Source: Deinococcus aestuarii (GTDB taxonomy: Bacteria > Deinococcota > Deinococci > Deinococcales > Deinococcaceae). Taken from it: a stretch of 64,000 nt of DNA. Numbering within the stretch: position 1 is the first letter of the stretch; each line of letters starts with the position of its first letter. Positions 8,568 to 17,461 of the stretch are shown piece by piece. The DNA lies in assembly GCF_018863415.1 (NCBI RefSeq), contig NZ_JAHKSN010000003.1, positions 62,001 to 126,000 on the forward strand. Reading direction: 5' to 3'. The position numbers and the translations under genes were made by a program. The notes beneath the pieces are model-generated. The model was not told the origin of the DNA. It saw only the letters and a list, made by a program, of their open reading frames with translations, and made no database searches.

Positions 8568-9428
8568 GTGACCGCCCGTGTGATCAGCCCTCCTCTGGCC
8601 CCAGCCGGGCGGTCCTGGCGGCGGCTGCGGCGCGACCCGGTGGCGGTCACGGCGGCGGCCGTCCTGATCGGGGTCGTCCTGTTCGCGTTCCTGGGGCCAG
8701 TGCTGAGGCCCGTCGATCCCAACGCCCTCGACCTGGGCAACACCCTGGGCCGGTCCAGCCTGGCGCACCCGCTGGGCACCGACGAGAATGGCCGTGACGT
8801 GCTGGTGCGGCTGATGCTGGGGGGGCGCGTCAGCCTGCTGGTGGGGGTGTTCGCGGTGCTCGTCTCGCTGCTCGTCGGCACCCTGGTCGGGGCGCTGTCG
8901 GGGTTCTACGGCGGGTGGCTGGAGGGCCTCTTAATGCGCTTCACCGACGGCATCCTGGCCCTGCCCGCCTTTTTCGTCAGCGTGCTCACCCTGACCTTTT
9001 TCGGCCCGGGGCTGGTGCCGCTGGTGCTCGTCATCGGTCTGACCTCCTGGATGGGGCTCGCCCGGCTGGTGCGCGGCGAAGTGCTCAGGTACCGCGAGGA
9101 GCAGTACGTCGAGGCGGCCCGCGCGCTGGGGGGACGCGACGGGCGGGTGCTCTTCCGGCACGTGCTGCCCCAGGTCCTCCCCACCCTGATCGTGAATGCC
9201 AGCGTCGGCATCAGCACCGCCATCCTGGCCGAGTCCGCCCTGTCCTTTCTCGGGCTCGGCATCCAGCCCCCGGCGGCCAGTTGGGGAAACATGCTCAGCG
9301 GCGCGCAGAACTACTTCTACACCGCTCCCCGCCTCGCCGTGTATCCCGGCCTGCTGATCCTGGTCACGGTCCTGGCGAGCAATCTGCTCGGCGACGCCCT
9401 GCGTGACGCCACCGAGCCCAGCGGATGA
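8568..9428 (+). CDS. ABC transporter permease, DppC/OppC type
   Basis: Second permease of the peptide-type importer, 286 residues. It has the DppC features: an N-terminal segment then FLGPVLRPVDPNALDLGNTLGRSSLAHPLGTDENGRDVLVRLMLGGRVSL, and the EAA loop YVEAARALGGRDGRVLFRHVLPQVLPTLIV. The GTG start at 8568 is chosen because GGAGG (8557-8561) lies six bases before it; the frame stays open upstream, but without a better site. It follows the DppB-type gene with one base between stop and start. Confidence 0.92.
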   Translation: MTARVISPPLAPAGRSWRRLRRDPVAVTAAAVLIGVVLFAFLGPVLRPVDPNALDLGNTLGRSSLAHPLGTDENGRDVLVRLMLGGRVSLLVGVFAVLVSLLVGTLVGALSGFYGGWLEGLLMRFTDGILALPAFFVSVLTLTFFGPGLVPLVLVIGLTSWMGLARLVRGEVLRYREEQYVEAARALGGRDGRVLFRHVLPQVLPTLIVNASVGISTAILAESALSFLGLGIQPPAASWGNMLSGAQNYFYTAPRLAVYPGLLILVTVLASNLLGDALRDATEPSG

Positions 9429-9528
9429 ACGTCTTCAAGGAGTCTCCATGCAAGACAGACAGGACAGCGGGAGCAAGTCCTCCTTTCCTCAGCCGGGCGG
9501 GGAAACACCCCGACGAGCAGGGAGGAGC

Positions 9529-10944
9529 ATGAACGTTCAGGCCATTCACGTTGACTTGCAGCGACATTTTGAGGCCGACCTCGAAGACATCCGCCGCTTT
9601 CTGCGCCAGCCCAGCATCAGCTACACCGGCGAGGGTATCCGCGAGACGGCGCGGGCCGTGGCCGACCTCATCACCTCGCTGGGGGGTGAGGCCGAGATCG
9701 TCGAGACGCCGGGCCATCCCATCGTGTACGGCGAGCTGTGGCAGGACGCGCCCCGGACCCTGCTGATCTACGGCATGTACGACGTGATGCCCACCGACGA
9801 GGACGGCTGGATCGCCGAGCCGTTCGGGGCCGAGATTCACGACCTGCCCGGGCTGGGCCCCAGCGTGATCTGCCGGGGCGCGGTGAACACCAAGGGGCCG
9901 CTCGCCGCCTTCTTCACCGCCATGCGTGGGATTCAGCGGGTCGAGGAACGGCTCCCCGTCAACCTGCTCTTCGCCGTCGAGGGCGAGGAGGAGATGGGCA
10001 GCCGCTCCTTTCCCGCCTTCGCCGAACAGTACGCCGACCGGCTGAAACGGGCCGACGCGGTGTTATTCCCCTTCTTCGAGCAGGACGAGGCCGGGATGCC
10101 CAGCCTGGTCCTGGGCACCAAGGGGATGCTGTACGTGGAGCTGATCTGCACCGGCGGCGAGTGGGGAGGTCCCACCGAGCGCGGCATCCACGGCAGCTAC
10201 AACGCCTGGGTGGGGAACCCGGCTTGGCGGCTGACCCGGGCCCTCGCCAGCCTCGTGGACGACGACGAGACCGTTCAGGTGGAGGGCTTTCTCGACGACG
10301 TGCGGCCCCTCCCGGAGCGTGAGGCCGCCCTCCTTGACGAGCAGATCGACGCGGGCCTGTTCGACGCCGGGGTGTTCCGGGACGCCTACGCGGTGCGGCG
10401 GCTCAAGGAGCCCGACGACCGCCGGGCCTGGCACCGCCTGTTCTCGCAGCCGCAACTCAACATCGACGGCCTGTTCGCGGGCTACACCGGCCCGGAGACC
10501 AAGACCGTGCTCCCGCACCAGGCGACGGCCAAAGTGGACGTGCGGATGGTGCCCGACATGGACCCCGACCGGGTGCTCGCCGGGCTGCGCGCGCACCTGG
10601 ACAGAGGAGGCTACGGCGACATCGAGATCAAGGTCTACAACAAGTACCCGTGGTCGAAACTCAGCCTCGACGAGCCCGCCGTGCAGGCCATGATCCGGAC
10701 CTACCGGGCGCTGCACGGTGAATTGCAACTCTGGCCGATCAACCCCGGCAGCGCCCCCTACTACGTCTTCGAGCGGCTGCTGGGCCTGCCCTACGTCACC
10801 GGCGGCCTCGGGCACGGCTCGCGGCAGCATTCCAGCAACGAGTACTGCACGGTGGCGGGCATCCTCGACTTCGAGCGGTCGATGGTCACCTTTCTGGACG
10901 AGTTCACGCGGGGGCAGACCCCGGAGGGAGACGAACGTGCGTAA
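9529..10944 (+). CDS. M20-family metallo-hydrolase-like protein with altered metal ligands
   Basis: Peptidase M20/ArgE-like hydrolase of 471 residues. The catalytic Glu pair E154-E155 (EGEEEMGS) and the final His (QHSSNEYC) are kept, but the first metal-ligand His is Met83 (YGMYDVMP) and the bridging Asp is Asn120 (GAVNTKGP). I recall similar GMYDV/NSKGP sequences in other bacteria, so this is likely a subfamily and not an inactivated gene, perhaps with one metal or a changed reaction. ATG 9529 behind GGAGGAG is preferred; ATG 9448 behind AAGGAG (9437-9442) is also possible and would add 27 low-complexity residues. It lies between the permeases and the second binding protein. Confidence 0.82.
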   Translation: MNVQAIHVDLQRHFEADLEDIRRFLRQPSISYTGEGIRETARAVADLITSLGGEAEIVETPGHPIVYGELWQDAPRTLLIYGMYDVMPTDEDGWIAEPFGAEIHDLPGLGPSVICRGAVNTKGPLAAFFTAMRGIQRVEERLPVNLLFAVEGEEEMGSRSFPAFAEQYADRLKRADAVLFPFFEQDEAGMPSLVLGTKGMLYVELICTGGEWGGPTERGIHGSYNAWVGNPAWRLTRALASLVDDDETVQVEGFLDDVRPLPEREAALLDEQIDAGLFDAGVFRDAYAVRRLKEPDDRRAWHRLFSQPQLNIDGLFAGYTGPETKTVLPHQATAKVDVRMVPDMDPDRVLAGLRAHLDRGGYGDIEIKVYNKYPWSKLSLDEPAVQAMIRTYRALHGELQLWPINPGSAPYYVFERLLGLPYVTGGLGHGSRQHSSNEYCTVAGILDFERSMVTFLDEFTRGQTPEGDERA

Positions 10945-12487
10945 ATGGCTTCTGGCAGGACTTCTCCTGGCGGGCGGCGCCTCGGCCAAGACCATCGTGT
11001 TCGGCCTGAGCGGCGAGCCCATCAGCCTCGATCCCAGCGTCACGGCGGACGGCAACAGCGCCTATGTCCAGACCCAGATCTACAACAGCCTGGTCAGCTT
11101 CAAGCCCGGCACCGTGGACGTGCAGCCCGACCTCGCGCTGCGCTGGACCACCAGCCCCGACGGCCTGACCTGGACCTTCTACCTGCGCCAGAACGTCCGG
11201 TTCCACGACGGCACACCGCTCAACGCCGAGGCGGTGCGCTTCAACTTCCTGCGGTGGTGGGACCCCGGCTTCGAGTTCGGCGCGAAAAAACCCTTCCTGG
11301 GCTGGAAGAACAACCTGGGCGGCTTCAAGGGCGAGGCGAGTTCCATCGTCAGGGACGTGAGGGTCAGAAACCAGTACGCCATCGACATCGTGCTCGGTCA
11401 GCCCTACCCGGCCCTCGGCGCGGTGCTGGCCGACGCGGGCCTCTTCGGCATCGCCAGCCCCACGGCGATCCGCAAGGACCCCGCGCAGTACGGCACGCCC
11501 GCGGGCCTCGCCGTAGGCACCGGCCCCTTCGTGCTGAAGAAGTGGACCAGCGGCGTGAACGTGGAGCTGAGCCGCAATCCCCGGTACTTCCGCGCCGGTC
11601 TGCCCAAATCGGACACCCTGGTCTTCCGCTTCGTCAAGGACCCCAGCGGACGGCTCAACGAGCTGCTGGCCGGGGGGGTGGACATCGCGGGCGACCTGCT
11701 GCCCGACCAGCTCAAGTCCGTCCAGTCCAATCCCAGGCTCACCGAGGTGCTGCGCCCCGCCCTCAACCTCGGGTACCTGGGGCTGAATACCAGCTATAAG
11801 CCGCTTTCAGACGTGCGGGTTCGCACGGCGATTGCGATGGCCCTGAACAAAAAGGCCATCGTGGACGCTTTCTGGAACGGGCTGGGCACCACCGACGGCC
11901 ACCTGCTGCCGCCGCCCCTCGCCCGCTACCACGCCAAGACGGTCACCGACTACAAGTTCGACCCGGCGGCGGCCAAGCGGATGCTCGCCGCGGCGGGGTA
12001 CCCCAACGGCTTCCCGCTGGACCTGTGGTACATGCCGGTCTCGCGGCCCTACTACCCGAACCCCAAACCCATCGCCGAGGCGATGGCCGCCGACCTCTCG
12101 GCGGTCGGGATCAAGGTCACCCTCAAGACCGCCGACTGGGCCAAGTACCTCGAAGACCGCCAGAACGGCAAGCTCCAGGCGTTCATGCTCGGTTTCGTGT
12201 ACGTGACCGACCCCGACAGCGCCTACACCTACCTGATCGCGGGCGGCTCGACCACCGACATCAACTGGACCAGTCCGGAGGCGGACGCGGCCCTCGTCAG
12301 CGCCCGCAAGCTCCAGAACCCGGCCCAGCGTCTGCCCCTCTACCACAAGGTGGACGAGATCATGTTCCGTGAGGCGGTGCGGATTCCCATCGTGCATTCG
12401 CGGCTGCTGGCGGCCAGCGGCGCGGGCGTGAAGGGGTGGATTCCCAGCCCGACGGGTTCGGAGAAGCTCGACACGGTGGAGAAGTGA
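10937..12487 (+). CDS. Second ABC substrate-binding protein, family 5
   Basis: Binding protein of 516 residues with a short signal peptide (VRKWLLAGLLLAGGASA, mature part from KTIVFGL). SBP_bac_5 features include GEPISLDPSVTADGNS, TWTFYLRQNVRFHDGTPLNAEAVRFNFLR and GTGPFVLKKW. GTG 10937 lies inside the end of the M20 gene (eight-base overlap), with GGAGG (10923-10927) upstream. A second receptor without its own permeases suggests that two ligands share one permease pair, or that it works with permeases elsewhere. It is clearly divergent from the first binding protein, so this is not a recent tandem duplication. Confidence 0.9.
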   Translation: MRKWLLAGLLLAGGASAKTIVFGLSGEPISLDPSVTADGNSAYVQTQIYNSLVSFKPGTVDVQPDLALRWTTSPDGLTWTFYLRQNVRFHDGTPLNAEAVRFNFLRWWDPGFEFGAKKPFLGWKNNLGGFKGEASSIVRDVRVRNQYAIDIVLGQPYPALGAVLADAGLFGIASPTAIRKDPAQYGTPAGLAVGTGPFVLKKWTSGVNVELSRNPRYFRAGLPKSDTLVFRFVKDPSGRLNELLAGGVDIAGDLLPDQLKSVQSNPRLTEVLRPALNLGYLGLNTSYKPLSDVRVRTAIAMALNKKAIVDAFWNGLGTTDGHLLPPPLARYHAKTVTDYKFDPAAAKRMLAAAGYPNGFPLDLWYMPVSRPYYPNPKPIAEAMAADLSAVGIKVTLKTADWAKYLEDRQNGKLQAFMLGFVYVTDPDSAYTYLIAGGSTTDINWTSPEADAALVSARKLQNPAQRLPLYHKVDEIMFREAVRIPIVHSRLLAASGAGVKGWIPSPTGSEKLDTVEK

Positions 12488-12515
12488 CGGGGATGCTTTC
12501 CCGGGAGGAACGACC

Positions 12516-13742
12516 ATGACGGACCTCAAAGACGCCCCGATGCAACAGAAGAACTACACGGGCTACAAGTCCTTCTCCTACCTGGAGCCGGGGACGGACT
12601 ACAAGGTCTGGCCGCTGAGTCCGGAACTCAACCGGGTGCCCAGCCGCCGAGTGGAGGTCAGCGCGGAGCAGGAGGACCGGGTACGTCGCCTCTTCCGGGA
12701 ACACCTGATGATCTCGCTGCACGACCACTGCTTCGTCGCGCCCCAGGACCTCTCGCAATTTCTGGAATTCCGCCGCTGGGGGCGCGACTTCACCGGCTAT
12801 GAGGGGCTGAGCGTCTCGGGCCTCGACGCCGTGTTCGACAACCTGATGAACGGCACGGCCATGATCACCTCGCGCGGCGGCTGGAAGTGGGAGGACATCA
12901 TCTATGACCTCGGGATGCGCCTGTCGGACATCGCCCATCAGGAGATGGTCGTCCACTGCAAGACCACCGAGGACATCGTGAACGCCAAGCGGGACGGGCA
13001 GATCGCCTTCATCGTCTCGCTGGAGGGCGCGGCGATGATCGAGAACGAGCTCGACCGCCTCGACATCCTGTATGGGCTGGGCGTGCGCTGCATGGGAATC
13101 GCGTACAGTGAGGGCAATGCGTTGGGAGCGGGTCTCAAGGAACCCCGCGACGGCGGCCTGACCGTGTTCGGGCGCCAGGCGGTCAGGCGCATGAACAAGC
13201 TCGGCATCGCCATCGACGTGAGCCACAGCGGCGACCAGACCTCGCTCGACACCATCGAGGTCAGCGAGAAGCCCATCTTCATCACCCACGCGGGGGCGCG
13301 CGCCCTGTGGAACTCCAACCGCCTCAAGCCCGACGAGGTGATCAAGGCCTGCGCGGCGAAGGGCGGAGTCATCGGCATCGAGGCGGCGCCGCACACCACC
13401 CTCACCGAGCGGCACCCGCGCCACAGCATCGAGTCCTTCATGGAGCACTTCGAGTACTGCGTGAATCTGGTGGGCATCGACCACGTGGCCTTCGGGCCGG
13501 ACGTGCTGTTCGGCGACCACGTGGGGCTGCACCACGCGCTGTCCGAGGCCCTGTCCATCGGGGCCTCGCGCGGGCACCTCCAGTACGAGGAGGTCGAATA
13601 CGTGGACGGCATCGAGAACCCCGCCGAGGCGTTTCCGAATATCGTCCGCTGGCTGGTGGCGCATGGCTACAGCGACGAGGACATCGCCAAGGCGGTGGGC
13701 GGCAACGTGATGCGGGTGCTGAAGGAGGCATGGTACAGGTGA
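12516..13742 (+). CDS. M19 membrane-dipeptidase-type hydrolase
   Basis: Amidohydrolase-fold dipeptidase (renal dipeptidase family) of 408 residues, cytoplasmic by sequence. Metal ligands present are H69, E170 (SLEGAA), H237 (DVSHSGD) and H258 (ITHAGAR), with D329 (FGPDVLFG). In the first motif the family His-x-Asp is H69-D70-H71, so the Asp ligand is replaced by His. Ribosome site GGGAGG precedes ATG 12516. Related enzymes cleave dipeptides, D-amino-acid dipeptides or beta-lactams. The next gene starts inside its stop codon. Confidence 0.88.
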   Translation: MTDLKDAPMQQKNYTGYKSFSYLEPGTDYKVWPLSPELNRVPSRRVEVSAEQEDRVRRLFREHLMISLHDHCFVAPQDLSQFLEFRRWGRDFTGYEGLSVSGLDAVFDNLMNGTAMITSRGGWKWEDIIYDLGMRLSDIAHQEMVVHCKTTEDIVNAKRDGQIAFIVSLEGAAMIENELDRLDILYGLGVRCMGIAYSEGNALGAGLKEPRDGGLTVFGRQAVRRMNKLGIAIDVSHSGDQTSLDTIEVSEKPIFITHAGARALWNSNRLKPDEVIKACAAKGGVIGIEAAPHTTLTERHPRHSIESFMEHFEYCVNLVGIDHVAFGPDVLFGDHVGLHHALSEALSIGASRGHLQYEEVEYVDGIENPAEAFPNIVRWLVAHGYSDEDIAKAVGGNVMRVLKEAWYR

Positions 13743-14602
13743 GCCGAACCATCGAGGTGGGCGGCGTCACGCTCGTCTACGACGATTCCGGGAAGAGCGC
13801 GGGGCAGAGGGCGACCATCGTCACGCTGCACGGCGGGCCGGGGATGGGGAGCCGGGCGAACGACTGGGCCGCCTTCCAGCCGCTCACCGACACCTACCGC
13901 CTGATTTCCTACGACCAGCGCGGGAACGGCGAGTCCCAGGGCGCCGAGCCCTACTCGCACGCGCAGTTCGTGGCCGACCTGGAGGCGCTGCGGCAGCAAC
14001 TGGGCCTGGGCAAGATCGTGGTGCTGGGCGGGAGCTACGGCGGTTTCATCGCGCTGGAGTACGCCCTCGCGCACCCCGAGAACCTGCACGCGGTCATCCT
14101 GCGGGACACGGCGGCGAGCAACCGCTTTCAGGGCACCAGCAAGGACCGGGCGATGAGCAGCGGCTTCCCGATGGACGAGGAGACGCTCGACCGCCTCTTC
14201 TCCGGGCAGATTCGGGACAACGACGACTTCCGCGAGAGCTTCGCCATGATCCAGCCCCTCTACACCGTGGAGCGCGACCCGGCGGCGGAGGCCGGGCGTC
14301 TGGCCCGCATTCCCTTCCGCTACGAGACGCACAACTGGGCCTTCTCGCGCAATCAGCCGGAGTACGACCTCGTGGACCGCCTGCCCGAGGTCACGGTTCC
14401 CGTGCTCGTGACGGTGGGGCGCCACGACTGGATCACGCCGCTGGAGGCCAGCGAGGAACTCGCCGCCGGGCTGCCACGGGGTGAACTCGTCGTGTTCGAA
14501 CACAGCGGCCACTCGCCCCACCTGGAAGAACAGGAACGGTACCTGGCCTCCGTGCGGGATTTCCTCGCCCGGCACGTTCAGGCACAGGTCGGGCAGACAT
14601 GA
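13739..14602 (+). CDS. Alpha/beta hydrolase, prolyl-iminopeptidase-like
   Basis: Serine hydrolase of 287 residues in the proline iminopeptidase/peptidase S33 group. The oxyanion motif HGGPGMG, nucleophile elbow GGSYGGF, acid Asp in VGRHDWITP and catalytic His in HSGHSPHLEE form a full triad. Proline iminopeptidases release N-terminal proline from di- and tripeptides, but related enzymes hydrolyse other amides. GTG 13739 overlaps the preceding TGA (GTGA); ATG 13730 is in frame but too close to AAGGAGG (13722-13728). It overlaps the M24 gene at its end (ATGA). Confidence 0.88.
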   Translation: MSRTIEVGGVTLVYDDSGKSAGQRATIVTLHGGPGMGSRANDWAAFQPLTDTYRLISYDQRGNGESQGAEPYSHAQFVADLEALRQQLGLGKIVVLGGSYGGFIALEYALAHPENLHAVILRDTAASNRFQGTSKDRAMSSGFPMDEETLDRLFSGQIRDNDDFRESFAMIQPLYTVERDPAAEAGRLARIPFRYETHNWAFSRNQPEYDLVDRLPEVTVPVLVTVGRHDWITPLEASEELAAGLPRGELVVFEHSGHSPHLEEQERYLASVRDFLARHVQAQVGQT

Positions 14603-15798
14603 ACGCCCAGCCCATCTCGCGGGAGGAACGCTCCGGGCGGGCCCGCGACGTGTTCGGCCATCTCACGCCCGGGATCGACGCGGTGGTCCTGTTCGACGAC
14701 CAGTTCATCCAGTACCACAGCGGCTTCGCGTTCTTTCCCACTGAGCGGCCCATCGCCCTCGTGATCCTACCCGGAGGAGAGCGGCACCTGTTCGTGCCCC
14801 GGCTGGAGCGGGAACACGCCGAGCAGACGGGGGAGGCCGAACGGGTGCTGGACTACCCGGAGTACCCGGGCCGGGTCCATCCCCTCGTGCAACTCGCCGC
14901 GCACCTGACCGAACTCGGCCTCGGGCGGGCGCGGCTCGGGGTGGATCACGACGGTTACCCGGCGGTCATGGGGTACAGCGGGCCCAGCCTCAGTCACGCC
15001 CTTCCCGACGCGCGGGTCGTCCCGGTGACGGACGGCCTGAACCACCAGATGTCGCTCAAATCGGAAGCCGAGTTGCGGCTGATCGAGGAGAGCGTCCGCT
15101 GGGGCGACCACGCCCACCGCCTGCTTCAGGAGTACACCCGGGTCGGCGAGAACGAGCACGCGGTCGAGGGCCGCGCGACCCGGGAGGCGACGGAGGCGAT
15201 GACCCGCACGCTGGGGCCGGACTACCGGGGGCAGAACCGCTGGCTGAGCGGCGCGGTGGCGCTCTACCGGGGGCAGATCGGAAAGAACAGCGCGCTACCG
15301 CACGCGATGACCACCGGCGCGACCTTCCAGCCCGGCGACACCCTGGTCACGGGCGCGGGGGCGGCGGTCTGGGGTTACCTCAGCGAACTGGAGCGGACGA
15401 TGTTCCTGGGCGAGCCGTCGCCCGGGCAGCGGCGCTCTTTCGAGCACATGCTGCGGATGCAGGAGATCGCCTTCGAGGTGATGGGTCCCGGCGTGCCCTG
15501 CTCGCGGGTGGACGAGGCGGTGCAGGCCTACGTGGAGCGCGAGGGACTGCGGGCGGGCTGGCGGCACCACGTCGGCCACGGGCTGGGGCAGCGGATTCAC
15601 GAGAGCCCCTTTCTGGACGTGGGGGACGACCGGCCCCTGGAGGTCGGCATGGTGCTCAGCGTCGAACCCGGGCTCTACGTGCCGGGGCTGGGCGGCTTCC
15701 GGCACTCCGATACCGTCGTGATCACGGGCACGGGCATCACCCGCCTGACGACCTACCCCCGGGAGCTGCCCGACCTCGTGCTGCCGCCGGAGGCCTGA
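14599..15798 (+). CDS. M24-family (creatinase/prolidase-like) protein
   Basis: Pita-bread-fold protein of 399 residues, with a creatinase/prolidase N-terminal domain (about 15-150) and an M24 domain (about 160-395). H327 (VGHGLGQRIHE) and E356 (SVEPGLY) are present, but the other metal ligands are not: the first Asp is Gly252 (VTGAGA), the second Asp is Glu263 (LSELERT) and the last Glu is Ser370 (FRHSDTV). The pattern recalls creatinase, a metal-free member that hydrolyses creatine, more than prolidase. It is the last gene of the unit, coupled by ATGA to the hydrolase before it. Confidence 0.85.
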   Translation: MNAQPISREERSGRARDVFGHLTPGIDAVVLFDDQFIQYHSGFAFFPTERPIALVILPGGERHLFVPRLEREHAEQTGEAERVLDYPEYPGRVHPLVQLAAHLTELGLGRARLGVDHDGYPAVMGYSGPSLSHALPDARVVPVTDGLNHQMSLKSEAELRLIEESVRWGDHAHRLLQEYTRVGENEHAVEGRATREATEAMTRTLGPDYRGQNRWLSGAVALYRGQIGKNSALPHAMTTGATFQPGDTLVTGAGAAVWGYLSELERTMFLGEPSPGQRRSFEHMLRMQEIAFEVMGPGVPCSRVDEAVQAYVEREGLRAGWRHHVGHGLGQRIHESPFLDVGDDRPLEVGMVLSVEPGLYVPGLGGFRHSDTVVITGTGITRLTTYPRELPDLVLPPEA

Positions 15799-15844
15799 GG
15801 ACCGCGCCCCTGGGGCACGGGGACCCGCGTGTGGGCGGATCGGC

Positions 15845-16618
15845 TCAGGCGGTCACCTGCCGCAGCAGGTACTTGACGACCCCGGCGCCGCCCGTCTCCC
15901 GCAGCAGGCACGCGAGGAAAACGTCGCCGTCACGCGCGAGCAGCAGGGTCCGCTGCGCGAACTCCAGTTGCAGCGTCTGGAGGGCCTGGCCGTGGATGTG
16001 CCTGCCGAGCGCCTCGGCCGTGCCCAGGTAGAAGCGGACGTACGCGCCCACCTCGTCCGGCAGGGGCTCGCCGACATGCGCGAGGACTTCCCCGCCCTGG
16101 CGGTAGGCCGTGGCGCTCACCATACCCGGCGTCTCGGCGAGCTGCCCGACCAGGGCGGCGTGCCTGGGCGGGGCCGCCGCCGGGGAGGGTGGCCGGGCGG
16201 GGGCCGGGGGAGCGGCGGGCGGGGGGGCCTGGAACGGGTCGGCCTCACGCGGGCCGCCGAGCGCGCGCTGCACCGCCGGGAGCAGCCCCCCCGAGGTGAA
16301 GGGCTTTTTCAGGAGCCCGGCGGCCCCCGCCTCCTGGGCCTGGCGGTACATGCCGTCGTTCACGACGCCGCTCATCAGGAGGACGGGCAGGCCCGCGTGG
16401 CCCGGGCTCCCCCGGAGTTCGCGGCAGAGTTCGAAGCCCCCCATCCCGGGCATCACGATGTCGGCGATCACGAGGTCGATGGTGGGGCGCTCCGCGAGCA
16501 GGTGCAGCGCGTCCTGCGCGCTGGGGGCGCCGAGCACGGTCAGGCCGTGCGGGATGAGGCTAAATTCCAGCGCCTTGCGGACGCTGACGCTGTCGTCGAC
16601 GACGAGGACTTCGGGCAT
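15845..16618 (-). CDS. Response regulator: REC plus roadblock/LC7-like domain
   Basis: Last gene of the chemosensory operon, 257 residues. The N-terminal receiver (1-120) has the acidic pocket D8-D9, phospho-acceptor D53 (IADIVMPG) and a Lys in LKKPF. A Pro/Ala-rich linker (about 130-150) leads to a C-terminal domain (LVGQLAETPGMVSATAYRQGGEVLAHVG) that resembles the roadblock/LC7 (MglB-type) fold. In other bacteria such domains bind small Ras-like GTPases that set polarity of gliding or type IV pili. The output is therefore likely protein-protein, not DNA binding. The C-terminal assignment is by pattern only. Confidence 0.78.
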   Translation of the reverse strand: MPEVLVVDDSVSVRKALEFSLIPHGLTVLGAPSAQDALHLLAERPTIDLVIADIVMPGMGGFELCRELRGSPGHAGLPVLLMSGVVNDGMYRQAQEAGAAGLLKKPFTSGGLLPAVQRALGGPREADPFQAPPPAAPPAPARPPSPAAAPPRHAALVGQLAETPGMVSATAYRQGGEVLAHVGEPLPDEVGAYVRFYLGTAEALGRHIHGQALQTLQLEFAQRTLLLARDGDVFLACLLRETGGAGVVKYLLRQVTA

Positions 16619-16633
16619 GGGGCTCCTCTGGGC

Positions 16634-17461
16634 TCAGCCGTGGGCCGCCCGCGCGTGGTCGAGCTGCACGGTGGCCTCCAGCATCAGGTGTTGGGTGGGG
16701 GTGGTGATCGTGTGGGGCAGCCCCCGCACCTCGCCCTGGCGCAGCGGCGAGAAGGTGAAGGGGGCCCCGGGGGCCGCCTCCGTCAGCGCAAAGGCGCGGA
16801 AAAAGGCCGCCTCGCCGCTCAGGAGGCCGTACTCGGCCCAGACGACCTCCCCGCCGTCGAGGACGAACTGCGCCGCCTCGCCGAGCTGCACGAGCAGCCG
16901 CCCGCTCTTGCGCATCTGGTTGAGAAAGCTCAGCAGGTCGAACAACCCGATGAGTTCGAGGGTGCCCTGAAGCTGGGCGCCGCCCTCATCGGGGGCCTCA
17001 CCGGGCACGGGACCTTCCTCCGGCGCGTCGTCGAGGAGCAGGTCGTCGGTCAGCGGGGGCTCGTCCACGGCGGTAGCGGGCCGGGGGTCCGGAGAGGGAC
17101 CCAGCCCCTCCAGGTGCTCCAGCACCACGCCGATCAGCTCCTGGGGGGAGAGGCCGGGGGCCTGCCACAGGTCGAGGGGGCCGCTGAAGCGGGCGGGCTT
17201 TTCCCGTGAGACGAGGAGAAAGGGGCAGCGGGCGGTCGCCGGGTCGTTGCGGACGATCTCGAAGAAGTCCTCGCCGCCCAGATCGGCCATCTTCTCGTCG
17301 CAGACGATCAGATCGGGCACGATGCGTTCGAGTTGGGTGAGGGCGTAGAGCGCCCCCTCGGCGAAGCTCGCCTCCAGCCCGCGCCCGGTGCCCAGCAGGG
17401 CGTGGGCCCGGCCGCGCGCGAAGGTCCCCATCACGAAGAGCACGCTGCGGGGGGCGCTCAC
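16634..17461 (-). CDS. REC-like plus PATAN (DUF4388) protein
   Basis: Protein of 275 residues. The N-terminal half is receiver-shaped (LIVCDEKMADLGGEDFFEIVRNDPAT, candidate D55; VSREKPAR), but the N-terminal acidic pair is missing (VLFVMGTF in place of VLxVDDD). A Pro/Asp-rich linker separates it from a PATAN domain (about 160-240; LQGTLELIGLFDLLSFLNQMRKSGRLLVQ, then GEVVWAEYG). PATAN domains work in phototaxis and pilus control in cyanobacteria. The start is GTG 17461, which overlaps the CheA stop (GTGA); the frame stays open far upstream, but that part is only the shadow of CheA. Confidence 0.82.
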   Translation of the reverse strand: MSAPRSVLFVMGTFARGRAHALLGTGRGLEASFAEGALYALTQLERIVPDLIVCDEKMADLGGEDFFEIVRNDPATARCPFLLVSREKPARFSGPLDLWQAPGLSPQELIGVVLEHLEGLGPSPDPRPATAVDEPPLTDDLLLDDAPEEGPVPGEAPDEGGAQLQGTLELIGLFDLLSFLNQMRKSGRLLVQLGEAAQFVLDGGEVVWAEYGLLSGEAAFFRAFALTEAAPGAPFTFSPLRQGEVRGLPHTITTPTQHLMLEATVQLDHARAAHG

